Part shown: positions 18,669 through 26,753 of the stretch, one piece after another
Numbering within the stretch: position 1 is the stretch's first letter
Layout: every line of letters starts with the position of its first letter
Origin: a bacterium
GTDB lineage: Bacteria > Patescibacteriota > Patescibacteriia > JACQRZ01
NCBI GenBank assembly: GCA_023246095.1
Contig: JAHFJA010000004.1
Location: forward strand, 1-49,363
Reading direction: 5' to 3'
Length of the DNA: 49,363 nucleotides
Notes under the pieces: generated by a model
The model's database searches: none
What the model saw: only the letters and a program-made list of their open reading frames with translations
What the model was told of the DNA's origin: nothing
Program-made: the position numbers and the translations under genes

Positions 18669-20918
18669 ATGTACTCATCCATCTCTCAAATCCCTTTGCT
18701 TATTCGCGATCGACGTTATATACCAGCGATCGATGACCTCCATGCTGTTTTTTTGGAACAGATGTCTCTATCTCAAAAGCAATATGTTACGGTACGTGAT
18801 ATGGAAGATTCAGTATTGCTTGGATCGGTCTTACTTGTTGATATACCATTGCATTTGCGTGATTCAGGTATACCTGAAACATTGATTGATGATATCACTC
18901 GTCTGTTGGTCTCTCATTATTTTATTTTGTTTCAAGATTTTCTGGGTGATATGGGCACAATGATGACGTCTCTGGGAATAAACAAAGAAGATGTTGTAAC
19001 TTATATTCATGAAGTTCTTGTGCCCCACAAGGTACTTTCTTCTTTTATTATTGATTATTTTCCTGAAGCAAGTTTGATAGGTCTTCCAAAGGAGACTATA
19101 TACACATGTATTGATACGCTTCTTGATCTCGTAAATCAGCAAGCAACATCGTCAATGGTCCAGATGCATATGGAAACAGCATTGGCAGGTCAGCTATCAG
19201 GAGAAGAACGTATGTACGTTATCAAAACTATACAGGATGACATTCAGGCAGGGGAATTGGTTCCTCAGTGGGCATGGTATTACAAAACCTTGGCAGATAA
19301 TGTACTCAATACGTCGGTGGCATTGTATGATCAGCCGCTATTGCCTATCGTTCGTGAAATTGATAAACAAGAAGTTCTTTCTACACAAGTCAAAGAATAT
19401 TGGTATCTTTGTAAGTTTTCTCATCTTAACATTGAGGCGCAGAAACGTATCGTATCTCCGGAATGGAAACAGGCAATCAAGGAGTATGAAGAGCAATCGG
19501 GGTATATTATCTATCCTTTAATAATCTCTTATGCTTTCGAAGAATATACATTGGAAAAAATAGTATCCATACTCAAACAGAAATATTCTTTGGGAGTTGA
19601 AGACGCAAGTATGGTGCAAAAAAAGATTATAGAATTGATGAGCGGTATCTCTACGTCAATGCTCACCCCACTCTTCTCTGTTTCTTCGCCTGTCTCTACT
19701 GTCGTTCCCGAAACCACTACAAACGCGGCTGTTGAAACACCAGCCGTCAATACTGAAGTCAAAGATACAAATGAAGGAAAACTTCCGATGATGGAGGAAT
19801 CCAAAAAGCCGGTTATCCCTGCCATTGATTACGATGCAATTGTTGAGCGGATTATCAAAGATACCGCACTTATCATAGAAGACCCTGCGGTATTAACGAA
19901 AGTTCGTGCGATTTTGTTGACGCGTCTTCGAGGTATTCGTGACGGAATTGATACACGAGAATCATTACGTGAATTCTTTACAAAATTGGGAAGCAAGATT
20001 GATCCTCAAATGTCAGTTGTTGTTTCAAAGGAAGCCAATAAATATGCTGATGCGATCGCGGCAGGTAATGTGCCGGAGTTTGCAATAGTAAAACCGCCCG
20101 TGGTTGTTGAAGAACCAAAACCTCTAACTGATAATCCTGCGCTTACTCAACCGGCTACTGTTACTGCCACAATGTTAGAGAACCAGTCGACAACACAACC
20201 CATTCCACAAAAAATCTCAAGCCCAATAAGCGGACGTTCTCGGACGCAAAATCACCCTCAGTTCGGAGTTTCAGGGCGAACTCAGCCCATTGCTGGAAAA
20301 ACTTCTGCGCCCGAACCATCAAAGACTCGTTTTGCCATAGAAGAGGTGGAAGGGGTACCGATGATTGTCGAGAAATCCGTATCGGCAATGATGAAGCCTC
20401 AAGGAATTCCCGTAGCGACCAAACCAATGTCAGCACCGCAACGTCCAATACCGACAAATACGGGTTCTGTTCCTGCCAATCTGCCATTGGCGCCGACCAT
20501 TCAGAATCAGACTCGTCCTATTGCGATCCGTCAGGGTGGAACGCCGTCTCCTCATAAAGTAAATTTGACTGACGTAAAAATGGCAGCCCCACGTTTGATG
20601 GATCCTGTCGATGAGTTACGTGCTTTTACAATCAAAGATTTTCGACGATTGTCAGTTGACCCGCTCGCCGCAATTAGGAATGTGTATCAAAAAATAAAGC
20701 TTCTTGAGAAGGATTCGGCAAGCAGGAAAGTTGCGGGCATCAACGCCTGGAAGGCCAATGAAGTGAGCGCGCTGTATACCGCGATCGGTCAGGAGAGTTT
20801 TGGGGCAGGAAAGAGGATACAAGATATCATCGCGACGCGCACTCAGCAAGGGAGACCAACACTGACAGAACCAGAATTTGACGCTCTGATGGAACTCAAC
20901 GAGATGATGCGTTTTTGA
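18669..20918 (+). CDS. Conserved-type hypothetical protein (749 aa) of T4SS-like locus
   Basis: Long ORF collinear between the VirB6-like and PrgI genes; Pro/Thr-rich linker and helical C-terminus (DELRAFTIKDFRRLSVDPLAAIRNVYQKIKLL). Confidence 0.7.
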   Translation: MYSSISQIPLLIRDRRYIPAIDDLHAVFLEQMSLSQKQYVTVRDMEDSVLLGSVLLVDIPLHLRDSGIPETLIDDITRLLVSHYFILFQDFLGDMGTMMTSLGINKEDVVTYIHEVLVPHKVLSSFIIDYFPEASLIGLPKETIYTCIDTLLDLVNQQATSSMVQMHMETALAGQLSGEERMYVIKTIQDDIQAGELVPQWAWYYKTLADNVLNTSVALYDQPLLPIVREIDKQEVLSTQVKEYWYLCKFSHLNIEAQKRIVSPEWKQAIKEYEEQSGYIIYPLIISYAFEEYTLEKIVSILKQKYSLGVEDASMVQKKIIELMSGISTSMLTPLFSVSSPVSTVVPETTTNAAVETPAVNTEVKDTNEGKLPMMEESKKPVIPAIDYDAIVERIIKDTALIIEDPAVLTKVRAILLTRLRGIRDGIDTRESLREFFTKLGSKIDPQMSVVVSKEANKYADAIAAGNVPEFAIVKPPVVVEEPKPLTDNPALTQPATVTATMLENQSTTQPIPQKISSPISGRSRTQNHPQFGVSGRTQPIAGKTSAPEPSKTRFAIEEVEGVPMIVEKSVSAMMKPQGIPVATKPMSAPQRPIPTNTGSVPANLPLAPTIQNQTRPIAIRQGGTPSPHKVNLTDVKMAAPRLMDPVDELRAFTIKDFRRLSVDPLAAIRNVYQKIKLLEKDSASRKVAGINAWKANEVSALYTAIGQESFGAGKRIQDIIATRTQQGRPTLTEPEFDALMELNEMMRF

Positions 20919-20976
20919 TCGTTTTTTTTGACTTTTTTATGGCTTGTTTCATAATGAAAGGAGTTAACTATCCTAT

Positions 20977-21396
20977 ATGCAAGAAGAGCAAACAACACTA
21001 GAAAGTGTAAAAAATGAATTGTTAGAGGCTATCAATGGATATGCTGATAAAATTGAGGTGCGCCTTATTGGGGTAGAGGGTGCGGTAAATCGACTCGATG
21101 ATCGACTAACAGGGGTAGAGGGTGCGGTAAATCGTCTAGATGTGCGGTTGACGGGAGTTGAAGGTGCAGTAGATCGACTAGGTGTGCGGTTAACGAGGGT
21201 AGAATCTTTAATGGTGACTAAAGATTATTTGGATGACAAGATGGCTGATCTTCGCGGAGATGTACTAACGGTACTCCGTAAAGAAGATACAAGACTTACT
21301 CGCCTTGTGGAAAAGCTTCGTGAAAAGAATCTTTTTGATGAGCATGATGTTGAGGAGCTTCTGCGTCTCCAACCTCTTGTCCCTATCCCAAATTAG
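20977..21396 (+). CDS. Small coiled-coil protein with tandem 14-aa repeats
   Basis: RLIGVEGAVNRLDD/RLTGVEGAVNRLDV/RLTGVEGAVDRLGV; C-terminal RKEDTRLTRLVEKLREKNLFDEHDVEELLRLQPLVPIPN. Confidence 0.75.
   Translation: MQEEQTTLESVKNELLEAINGYADKIEVRLIGVEGAVNRLDDRLTGVEGAVNRLDVRLTGVEGAVDRLGVRLTRVESLMVTKDYLDDKMADLRGDVLTVLRKEDTRLTRLVEKLREKNLFDEHDVEELLRLQPLVPIPN
21061..21206 (+). repeat. 42-bp in-frame tandem repeat (3 full copies plus partial)
   Basis: Units at 21061, 21103, 21145 and a partial at 21187, encoding RL.GVEGAV.RL.. Confidence 0.85.
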
Positions 21397-21419
21397 TGGG
21401 AGAAAAAGTAGACTCAGAG

Positions 21420-21441
21420 ATCCCCGCTTAGGGGATTTTTT
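21420..21441 (+). terminator. Rho-independent terminator after coiled-coil gene
   Basis: ATCCCC-GCTTA-GGGGAT followed by TTTTT. Confidence 0.8.
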
Positions 21442-21454
21442 AATATTAAAAGTT

Positions 21455-21484
21455 TTGTCATATACTTTGCTCATGTGATATACT
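21455..21484 (+). promoter_or_regulatory. Candidate promoter for PrgI-VirB4 operon
   Basis: TTGTCA-N18-TATACT immediately upstream of the PrgI start; predicted TSS falls within a few nt of the start codon. Confidence 0.5.
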
Positions 21485-21488
21485 ACCA

Positions 21489-21971
21489 TTGTACGATATG
21501 GAAAAGTTCACCGTCCCACAATTTATTGAAAATGAAGATAAGATCATCTCTTTTTTGAGCGTACGGCAGTTTCTCATTATGGGGGGCTCGTTTGCTTTGA
21601 TATTTGTTTGCTATAAGCTGTTCAGTACTATTCCATTTTTGCTGGCGGCGTTGATTCTTGGTGGCGGTGGCGGTGTACTGGCTTTTTATAAGGTTAATGG
21701 TCAGCCGTTTCATCTTTTTCTTTTGAACGTTTTTCAGACCAATCGGCGTCCTATGTTGCGTATTTGGAAGAAAGAGGTTTCAAAAAAAGAATGGGAGGCG
21801 GAAGAGAGGGGGATCCATGAACAACAAATGAGGGAGGAACGTGAACGTCTGGCAGGACTTCGGCCTGAAAGACATGAATTATCAGCCCGTCGCCTTTCAG
21901 AGCTTTCACTTATTGTTGATACCGGAGGTGCGTATCAGGGTGATACCGCAGACGGCAAAGAATTGTTTTAA
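21489..21971 (+). CDS. PrgI-family T4SS membrane protein
   Basis: FTVPQFIENEDKIISFLSVRQFLIMGGSFALIFVCYKLF...FYKVNGQPFHLFLLNVFQTNRRPMLRIWKK is PrgI-like; start may be ATG at 21498. Confidence 0.82.
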   Translation: MYDMEKFTVPQFIENEDKIISFLSVRQFLIMGGSFALIFVCYKLFSTIPFLLAALILGGGGGVLAFYKVNGQPFHLFLLNVFQTNRRPMLRIWKKEVSKKEWEAEERGIHEQQMREERERLAGLRPERHELSARRLSELSLIVDTGGAYQGDTADGKELF

Positions 21972-21977
21972 AATACT

Positions 21978-22676
21978 ATGGCAACTATCAAAAATATTCT
22001 CGAAAAATCTCCTCATGCCGGCCCTAATACTCCGTCCACACAGAAGTATTTACCGATGGCGGAAATGCGTGATGGAACGGTTATTATGCGCGACGGCACT
22101 CTTCGCGCAGTTTTACTTGTCTCATCAATGAACTTTGCGCTTAAATCAGAGGAGGAACAGGAAGCAACCATTCAGGGGTATATGTCATTTCTTAACTCAG
22201 TTGATTTCCCTTTGCAAATTGTTGTGCAGTCACGCAAACTTGATATTGGTAAGTATCTGTCTGACTTTGAACATAAAGAAAAAGAGCAGACAAATGAACT
22301 GTTGCGCCTTCAGATGAGGGATTATCGGGCTTTTGTCGCTGAACTGGTAGAACTTGCGGAGATTACCAGTAAAAAGTTTTTTATTACGATTCCTTATGAT
22401 CCTGTTGCTGACGGAAAGAGGGGCTTTATGCATCAGGTCAAATCGTTGATTTCGTTTGGGTCGTCACTGTCTTTGAGCCATCAGGAGTTTGCTGATCGTA
22501 AGCATATCCTTGATCAGCGGGTGGGCAATGTTTTGAACGGACTCTTAAGTATGGGACTGAACGCAGCACGCCTTGAGACACAGGATTTGATTGAACTGTA
22601 TTATAATACATACAACCCTGACATTTCGGCACGTGAAAAAATGGTGAATGTGTCTGAGATTCAAGTTTCTTCATAA
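21978..22676 (+). CDS. TraC/VirB4 N-terminal-like protein encoded separately from the ATPase
   Basis: STQKYLPMAEMRDGTVIMRDGTLRAVLLVSSMNFALKSEEEQEATIQGYMSFLNSVDFPLQIVVQSR; directly upstream of VirB4. Confidence 0.7.
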   Translation: MATIKNILEKSPHAGPNTPSTQKYLPMAEMRDGTVIMRDGTLRAVLLVSSMNFALKSEEEQEATIQGYMSFLNSVDFPLQIVVQSRKLDIGKYLSDFEHKEKEQTNELLRLQMRDYRAFVAELVELAEITSKKFFITIPYDPVADGKRGFMHQVKSLISFGSSLSLSHQEFADRKHILDQRVGNVLNGLLSMGLNAARLETQDLIELYYNTYNPDISAREKMVNVSEIQVSS

Positions 22677-22684
22677 TATTTTTT

Positions 22685-24562
22685 ATGGCATTTCAACCTA
22701 TACGACCTACAACGACTCATGGTCTCACGCCTGCTGAGTTGGAGAAGCAAAGAATTGCGGCCGTTCATAATCAGGATGAAAGGACTGCTATTGCAGAGGA
22801 GTTGCGATATCGAAAAGGACTGAGAAATATTTGGGATCTTATCGCGCCGGCTGCGTTTGAAGTCCAATCGAATTATGTACGAGTGGGAAGTGCATATGCT
22901 CGAACACTTTTTGTAGTAGGATATCCTCGATACCTCAGCGTCGGATGGTTTGCCGCGATTATTAACTATAGTGCCACGTTTGATATTGCGTTGCATTTTT
23001 CACCGATGCCCGCGCAATTTATTTTAAAACAATTGAAAGATAAGGTGGGACGTCTCGAGGCAGAAATCGCGATGGGCGAAGAAAAAGGGAAGGCGCGCGA
23101 CCCGATGGCACAGACGGCTATTGCCGACGTAGAAAAATTGCGTGATGATTTGACGCAAGGCACTGAGCATTTTTTCTCAGTGGGCATGTATATGACGTTG
23201 TATGGGTCATCGCTGGATGAACTCAACAAGCTGACGGAGGACATGGAAGGGCTGTACGCCTCGAAATTGGTATATACCAAGCGTGTGCTGTATCAGGCAG
23301 AACAAGGATTTAATTCAACGATCCCCGTTGGTGCGGATGAATTGCAAATACCGTTTAACATGAATACGTCACCGGCTGCAGCGAGTTTTCCGTTTGTGTC
23401 GTCTGATCTGACTTCAGATACGGGGATTATGTACGGAGTAAACCGACATAACAATAGTTTGATAATATTTGATCGTTTCTCGATGCCTAACGCCAACTCG
23501 GTGGTGTTCGCAACATCCGGTGCAGGAAAATCGTATGCAATTAAATTGGAAGTGTTGCGTTCGATGATGGTGGGGACTGATGTTATTGTTATTGATCCTG
23601 AACGCGAGTACCAGCATTTGTGTGAAGCAGTAGGGGGGACCTATATCAATATTTCACTTTCATCAACAGCACGCATTAATCCGTTTGATCTTCCTCGTCC
23701 GGTAGGTGATTCAGTTTCTACCGCTGACATTATCCGAAGTGCGGTTATTACGTTGAAAGGATTGTTCCGATTGATGTTAGGCGTATTTACTCCTCAGGAG
23801 GATTCAATCGTTGACCGTGCGTTGATTGAAACATACGCGAAGAAAGATATTACGGCCGATACGGATTTGCGTAAGGGAGTGGAACCGCCGACAATGAGCG
23901 ATTTTCAGGATATTTTGGAAGGGATGGAGGGAGGTGCAACGCTGGTTGAAAAATTGAAAAAGTATACTGAAGGAACGTTTTCCGGTCTTTTGAACAAGCC
24001 AACAAACGTTGACATGAAAAATCAGCTTGTCGTATTTTCTGTTCGTGATTTGGAAGATGAACTGCGTCCAATGGCAATTTATGCAGTGGTTAACTATATT
24101 TGGAACGTTGTCCGATCAGAATTAAAAAAACGTATTCTTGTCATTGATGAAGCGTGGTGGTTGATGCAACATGAGGATTCGGCGAAATTTATTTATGCGC
24201 TTGCGAAACGATGTCGTAAATATTATTTGGGATTAACGACTATCACTCAGGATGTTAATGACTTTTTGGGATCGCAATACGGGCAGGCAATTTTGACCAA
24301 CTCGTCGATACAGTTACTGCTTAAGCAGTCACCCGCATCAATCGATCTTATTCAAAAAACATTCTTGCTAACTGAAGGGGAGAAATATCTTTTGTTGGAG
24401 TCGGCACCGGGAGAAGGAATTTTCTTTGCTGGACAGAAGCACGCCGCAATCAAAGTGGTGGCATCGTATGCAGAAGATCAGCTGATTACGACTGATCCTC
24501 GTCAGTTGCTTGAGATCGAGGCAGCCAAAGAAGAATTTGCAGAAGAAAAAGGTTTATCATAA
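22685..24562 (+). CDS. virB4: VirB4/TraC-family conjugation ATPase
   Basis: Walker A FATSGAGKSYAIKLE, DVIVIDPEREYQHLCEAVGG, Walker B RILVIDEAWWLMQHEDSA. Confidence 0.93.
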   Translation: MAFQPIRPTTTHGLTPAELEKQRIAAVHNQDERTAIAEELRYRKGLRNIWDLIAPAAFEVQSNYVRVGSAYARTLFVVGYPRYLSVGWFAAIINYSATFDIALHFSPMPAQFILKQLKDKVGRLEAEIAMGEEKGKARDPMAQTAIADVEKLRDDLTQGTEHFFSVGMYMTLYGSSLDELNKLTEDMEGLYASKLVYTKRVLYQAEQGFNSTIPVGADELQIPFNMNTSPAAASFPFVSSDLTSDTGIMYGVNRHNNSLIIFDRFSMPNANSVVFATSGAGKSYAIKLEVLRSMMVGTDVIVIDPEREYQHLCEAVGGTYINISLSSTARINPFDLPRPVGDSVSTADIIRSAVITLKGLFRLMLGVFTPQEDSIVDRALIETYAKKDITADTDLRKGVEPPTMSDFQDILEGMEGGATLVEKLKKYTEGTFSGLLNKPTNVDMKNQLVVFSVRDLEDELRPMAIYAVVNYIWNVVRSELKKRILVIDEAWWLMQHEDSAKFIYALAKRCRKYYLGLTTITQDVNDFLGSQYGQAILTNSSIQLLLKQSPASIDLIQKTFLLTEGEKYLLLESAPGEGIFFAGQKHAAIKVVASYAEDQLITTDPRQLLEIEAAKEEFAEEKGLS

Positions 24563-24573
24563 TATAGAGACAT

Positions 24574-25191
24574 ATGTATATGACCAATCGGGTAAAATTA
24601 TTACTTTTTGCAGGAGGTGCTGTTATTATTATCGCCGGAGCTGCGTATGGGATAAGTACGTTTATGTCACGAAGTACGCCAACACCTGTCGTATCTACTC
24701 CGGCAACAGTTGTCGATAATACTACTACCCCAACAACGACTCCTGCCGTAACAAATCAGAATGCCATTACGTCAGCTGCTGCTGTTGAAGCGAAAAAACC
24801 GGCGCCTGCATTGAAGTCCTCGGAATCGATGCTTATCTCTATTGCACTGCCATTTGTAGAGCGGATGGGGAGTTATTCTAATCAAGGGGGGTCGGGAAAT
24901 CTTGAGATGCTTTTGCCCTTCATGACATCATCAATGAAGCAGTGGGCGCAAGGGAGGATTGATGCCGCAAAGACAGCCGGGTATCAGCCTATTTACTCAG
25001 GCACTTCAACGTCAGTTCTTTCCTATCATGTTACAGCTGTGAACACGAATGATGCGCAATTACAAATGACAACACAACGCAAAGAGTCCGTCGGTGCGGC
25101 CACCAATTCAAAGATATATAATCAAGATGTCGATGTAAGAATGTTGAAGGAGGCGGGGGTATGGCTGGTTGACTCGGTAGATTGGAAATAG
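24574..25191 (+). CDS. Single-TM anchored hypothetical protein (205 aa)
   Basis: N-terminal TM (LLLFAGGAVIIIAGAAYGISTFM), Thr/Pro linker, soluble C-terminal domain; operon position after VirB4. Confidence 0.7.
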   Translation: MYMTNRVKLLLFAGGAVIIIAGAAYGISTFMSRSTPTPVVSTPATVVDNTTTPTTTPAVTNQNAITSAAAVEAKKPAPALKSSESMLISIALPFVERMGSYSNQGGSGNLEMLLPFMTSSMKQWAQGRIDAAKTAGYQPIYSGTSTSVLSYHVTAVNTNDAQLQMTTQRKESVGAATNSKIYNQDVDVRMLKEAGVWLVDSVDWK

Positions 25192-25195
25192 GATT

Positions 25196-25930
25196 GTGTC
25201 GGTGTTATTGCGTGCGGCCCGGCGCATTGAGAATATTTGTTTTGATGTTATTTTTCCCCGGCAATGCGCATTGTGTGACGATGAAGGATCACTTTTATGT
25301 ACGGGGTGCAAGCGAGACTTAACGGTTTGGCCTGAAGGGTTGTGTGCTTGGTGTAGTTCGGTGGATAATGGCAGTAATATTTGTGATGAGTGTGCTCCTC
25401 AATGGGGAATACAGGGGCTATGGATCGGGTATCGTTACGACGACGAGAAAGTTGCTTCTCTTGTTCATTCTTTAAAGTTTCAATATCAGGAAAGTTTAGG
25501 AGATGATATGGGTTTACTTCTTTCTCAGCAAATTGCTCGTTTACCGTCAGAGATTGAATCAATTATACCTATCCCGTTGGACAGAAAGAGAAAAAAGGAA
25601 CGCGGATTCAACCAGGCGTATTGTATTGCAAAAGCGATGACTATACGATGTGGCGTGGCTGTAAATGAACGTTTACTTTTTCGTACTATTTCACGTGCTC
25701 CCCAGGCAACGCTTGACGCAGTATCTCGTGAAAAAAATATTCAAGGAGTGTATCAAGTTCGTGCGAGTGATAATATGCCGCGTTGTGTATTGCTTATTGA
25801 CGATGTTACCACGACAGGGTCGACATTGCGTGAAGCAGCCAGTATTCTGCGCGAGGCAGGGGTCTCACATATTTATGCCTTGGTGTTTGCTCATGGAACG
25901 CCTCCTGAAAATATAAATAAAACTTCGTAA
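25196..25930 (+). CDS. comF: ComF family protein / phosphoribosyltransferase
   Basis: Zn-finger-like CALCDDEGSLLCTGCKRD...CAWCS...CDEC and PRPP-binding motif VLLIDDVTTTGSTLREAA; GTG start 5 nt after the preceding ORF. Confidence 0.88.
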   Translation: MSVLLRAARRIENICFDVIFPRQCALCDDEGSLLCTGCKRDLTVWPEGLCAWCSSVDNGSNICDECAPQWGIQGLWIGYRYDDEKVASLVHSLKFQYQESLGDDMGLLLSQQIARLPSEIESIIPIPLDRKRKKERGFNQAYCIAKAMTIRCGVAVNERLLFRTISRAPQATLDAVSREKNIQGVYQVRASDNMPRCVLLIDDVTTTGSTLREAASILREAGVSHIYALVFAHGTPPENINKTS

Positions 25931-25986
25931 AGCTCTAATGGCCGTTGACGATATATCAGAGGAATGGTATCGTATTTCAAGGACCT

Positions 25987-26077
25987 GGAGAGGTGGCTGA
26001 GCGGCTTAAAGCGGCACCCTGCTAAGGTGTTGGGGGTCAAAAGCTCCTCGAGAGTTCGAATCTCTCCCTCTCCGCCA
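25987..26077 (+). tRNA. tRNA-Ser (anticodon GCT), CCA encoded
   Basis: GGAGAGG...CCTCTCC acceptor, long variable arm, anticodon loop CTGCTAA, T-arm GAGAGTTCGAATCTCTC, CCA at 26075-26077. Confidence 0.95.
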
Positions 26078-26126
26078 GAGAAATTAGTGGAGTTTAGTAC
26101 CCTGGCGGGTATCTCCGATCTGTACC

Positions 26127-26600
26127 ATGCAAAAACAGAATACAATCATACAGTGGACGTTCCCTGAATATGAGATACCTCATCGCACTACGACGTGGTA
26201 TGTTGTTGCGGGCTTGGTTGTTGGTCTGTTGGTCGTTTGGAGTATCTCCCAGCAAAATTATACGTTTCCGCTCCTTATCATCATGATGACGATCATCTTG
26301 TTTGCGCACACATTGCAAGCACCACTCACCCTTAATTGCCGCATTTCATCCGATGGAATTCAGCTTGGCGACACGATGTATTTGTTTGGTGATATCGAAT
26401 CATTTTGGGTTGTAGGAACAGCGGTTGGAGAAGTGCTGTACTTTCAGTCGCGTCGCGGAATGAAACGTATCACAAAAGTGCCGTTGCAGACGCAAAGTTC
26501 AGCTCATGTGAGAGATTATTTACTCCAATATGTGGAGGAAAACGATGAGTACACCAATGAGCCGTTGGGAGATTGGCTTACACGAAGACTCCGCTTGTAG
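26127..26600 (+). CDS. Small two-TM membrane protein of unknown function
   Basis: Two hydrophobic helices followed by a PH-like segment (ISSDGIQLGDTMYLFGDIESFWVV); lies between two tRNA genes. Confidence 0.6.
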   Translation: MQKQNTIIQWTFPEYEIPHRTTTWYVVAGLVVGLLVVWSISQQNYTFPLLIIMMTIILFAHTLQAPLTLNCRISSDGIQLGDTMYLFGDIESFWVVGTAVGEVLYFQSRRGMKRITKVPLQTQSSAHVRDYLLQYVEENDEYTNEPLGDWLTRRLRL

Positions 26601-26612
26601 TATGTATATCGA

Positions 26613-26687
26613 GCTCTTGTAGTTCAATGGATAGAACGCGAGTTTGCGGAACTCGTGATCAAGGTTCAACTCCTTGCGAGAGCACCA
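26613..26687 (+). tRNA. tRNA-Arg (anticodon GCG), CCA encoded
   Basis: Acceptor GCTCTTG/CGAGAGC, D-stem GTTC/GAAC, anticodon stem CGAGT/ACTCG with loop TTGCGGA, T-stem CAAGG/CCTTG, CCA. Confidence 0.93.
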
Positions 26688-26695
26688 GAGAAAAT

Positions 26696-26721
26696 CATCC
26701 TTCACGGGATGGTTTTTTGTT
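26696..26721 (+). terminator. Hairpin-T terminator after tRNA-Arg; same 26-nt sequence recurs at 30428-30453
   Basis: CATCC-TTCACG-GGATG then GTTTTTTG. Confidence 0.75.
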
Positions 26722-26745
26722 TCATGTGTGTTATTTTGATAGAAT
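26717..26745 (+). promoter_or_regulatory. Candidate promoter for the 1209-aa ORF
   Basis: TTGTTT-N17-TAGAAT; -35 overlaps the T-tract of the preceding terminator and the predicted TSS is near the 26754 ATG. Confidence 0.4.
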
Positions 26746-26753
26746 AACAAAGT

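Noticed and set aside
21978-24562. VirB4 split by a frameshift (22676/22685)
   Set aside because: The two ORFs have separate clean start and stop codons 8 nt apart, and the ATPase ORF begins with its own plausible N-terminal domain; a separately encoded N-terminal-like protein seems a better explanation than a sequencing error.
25891-26167. ORFs overlapping tRNA-Ser (25891-26145 minus, 25964-26167 plus)
   Set aside because: Both read through a well-folded tRNA gene; coding is not credible.
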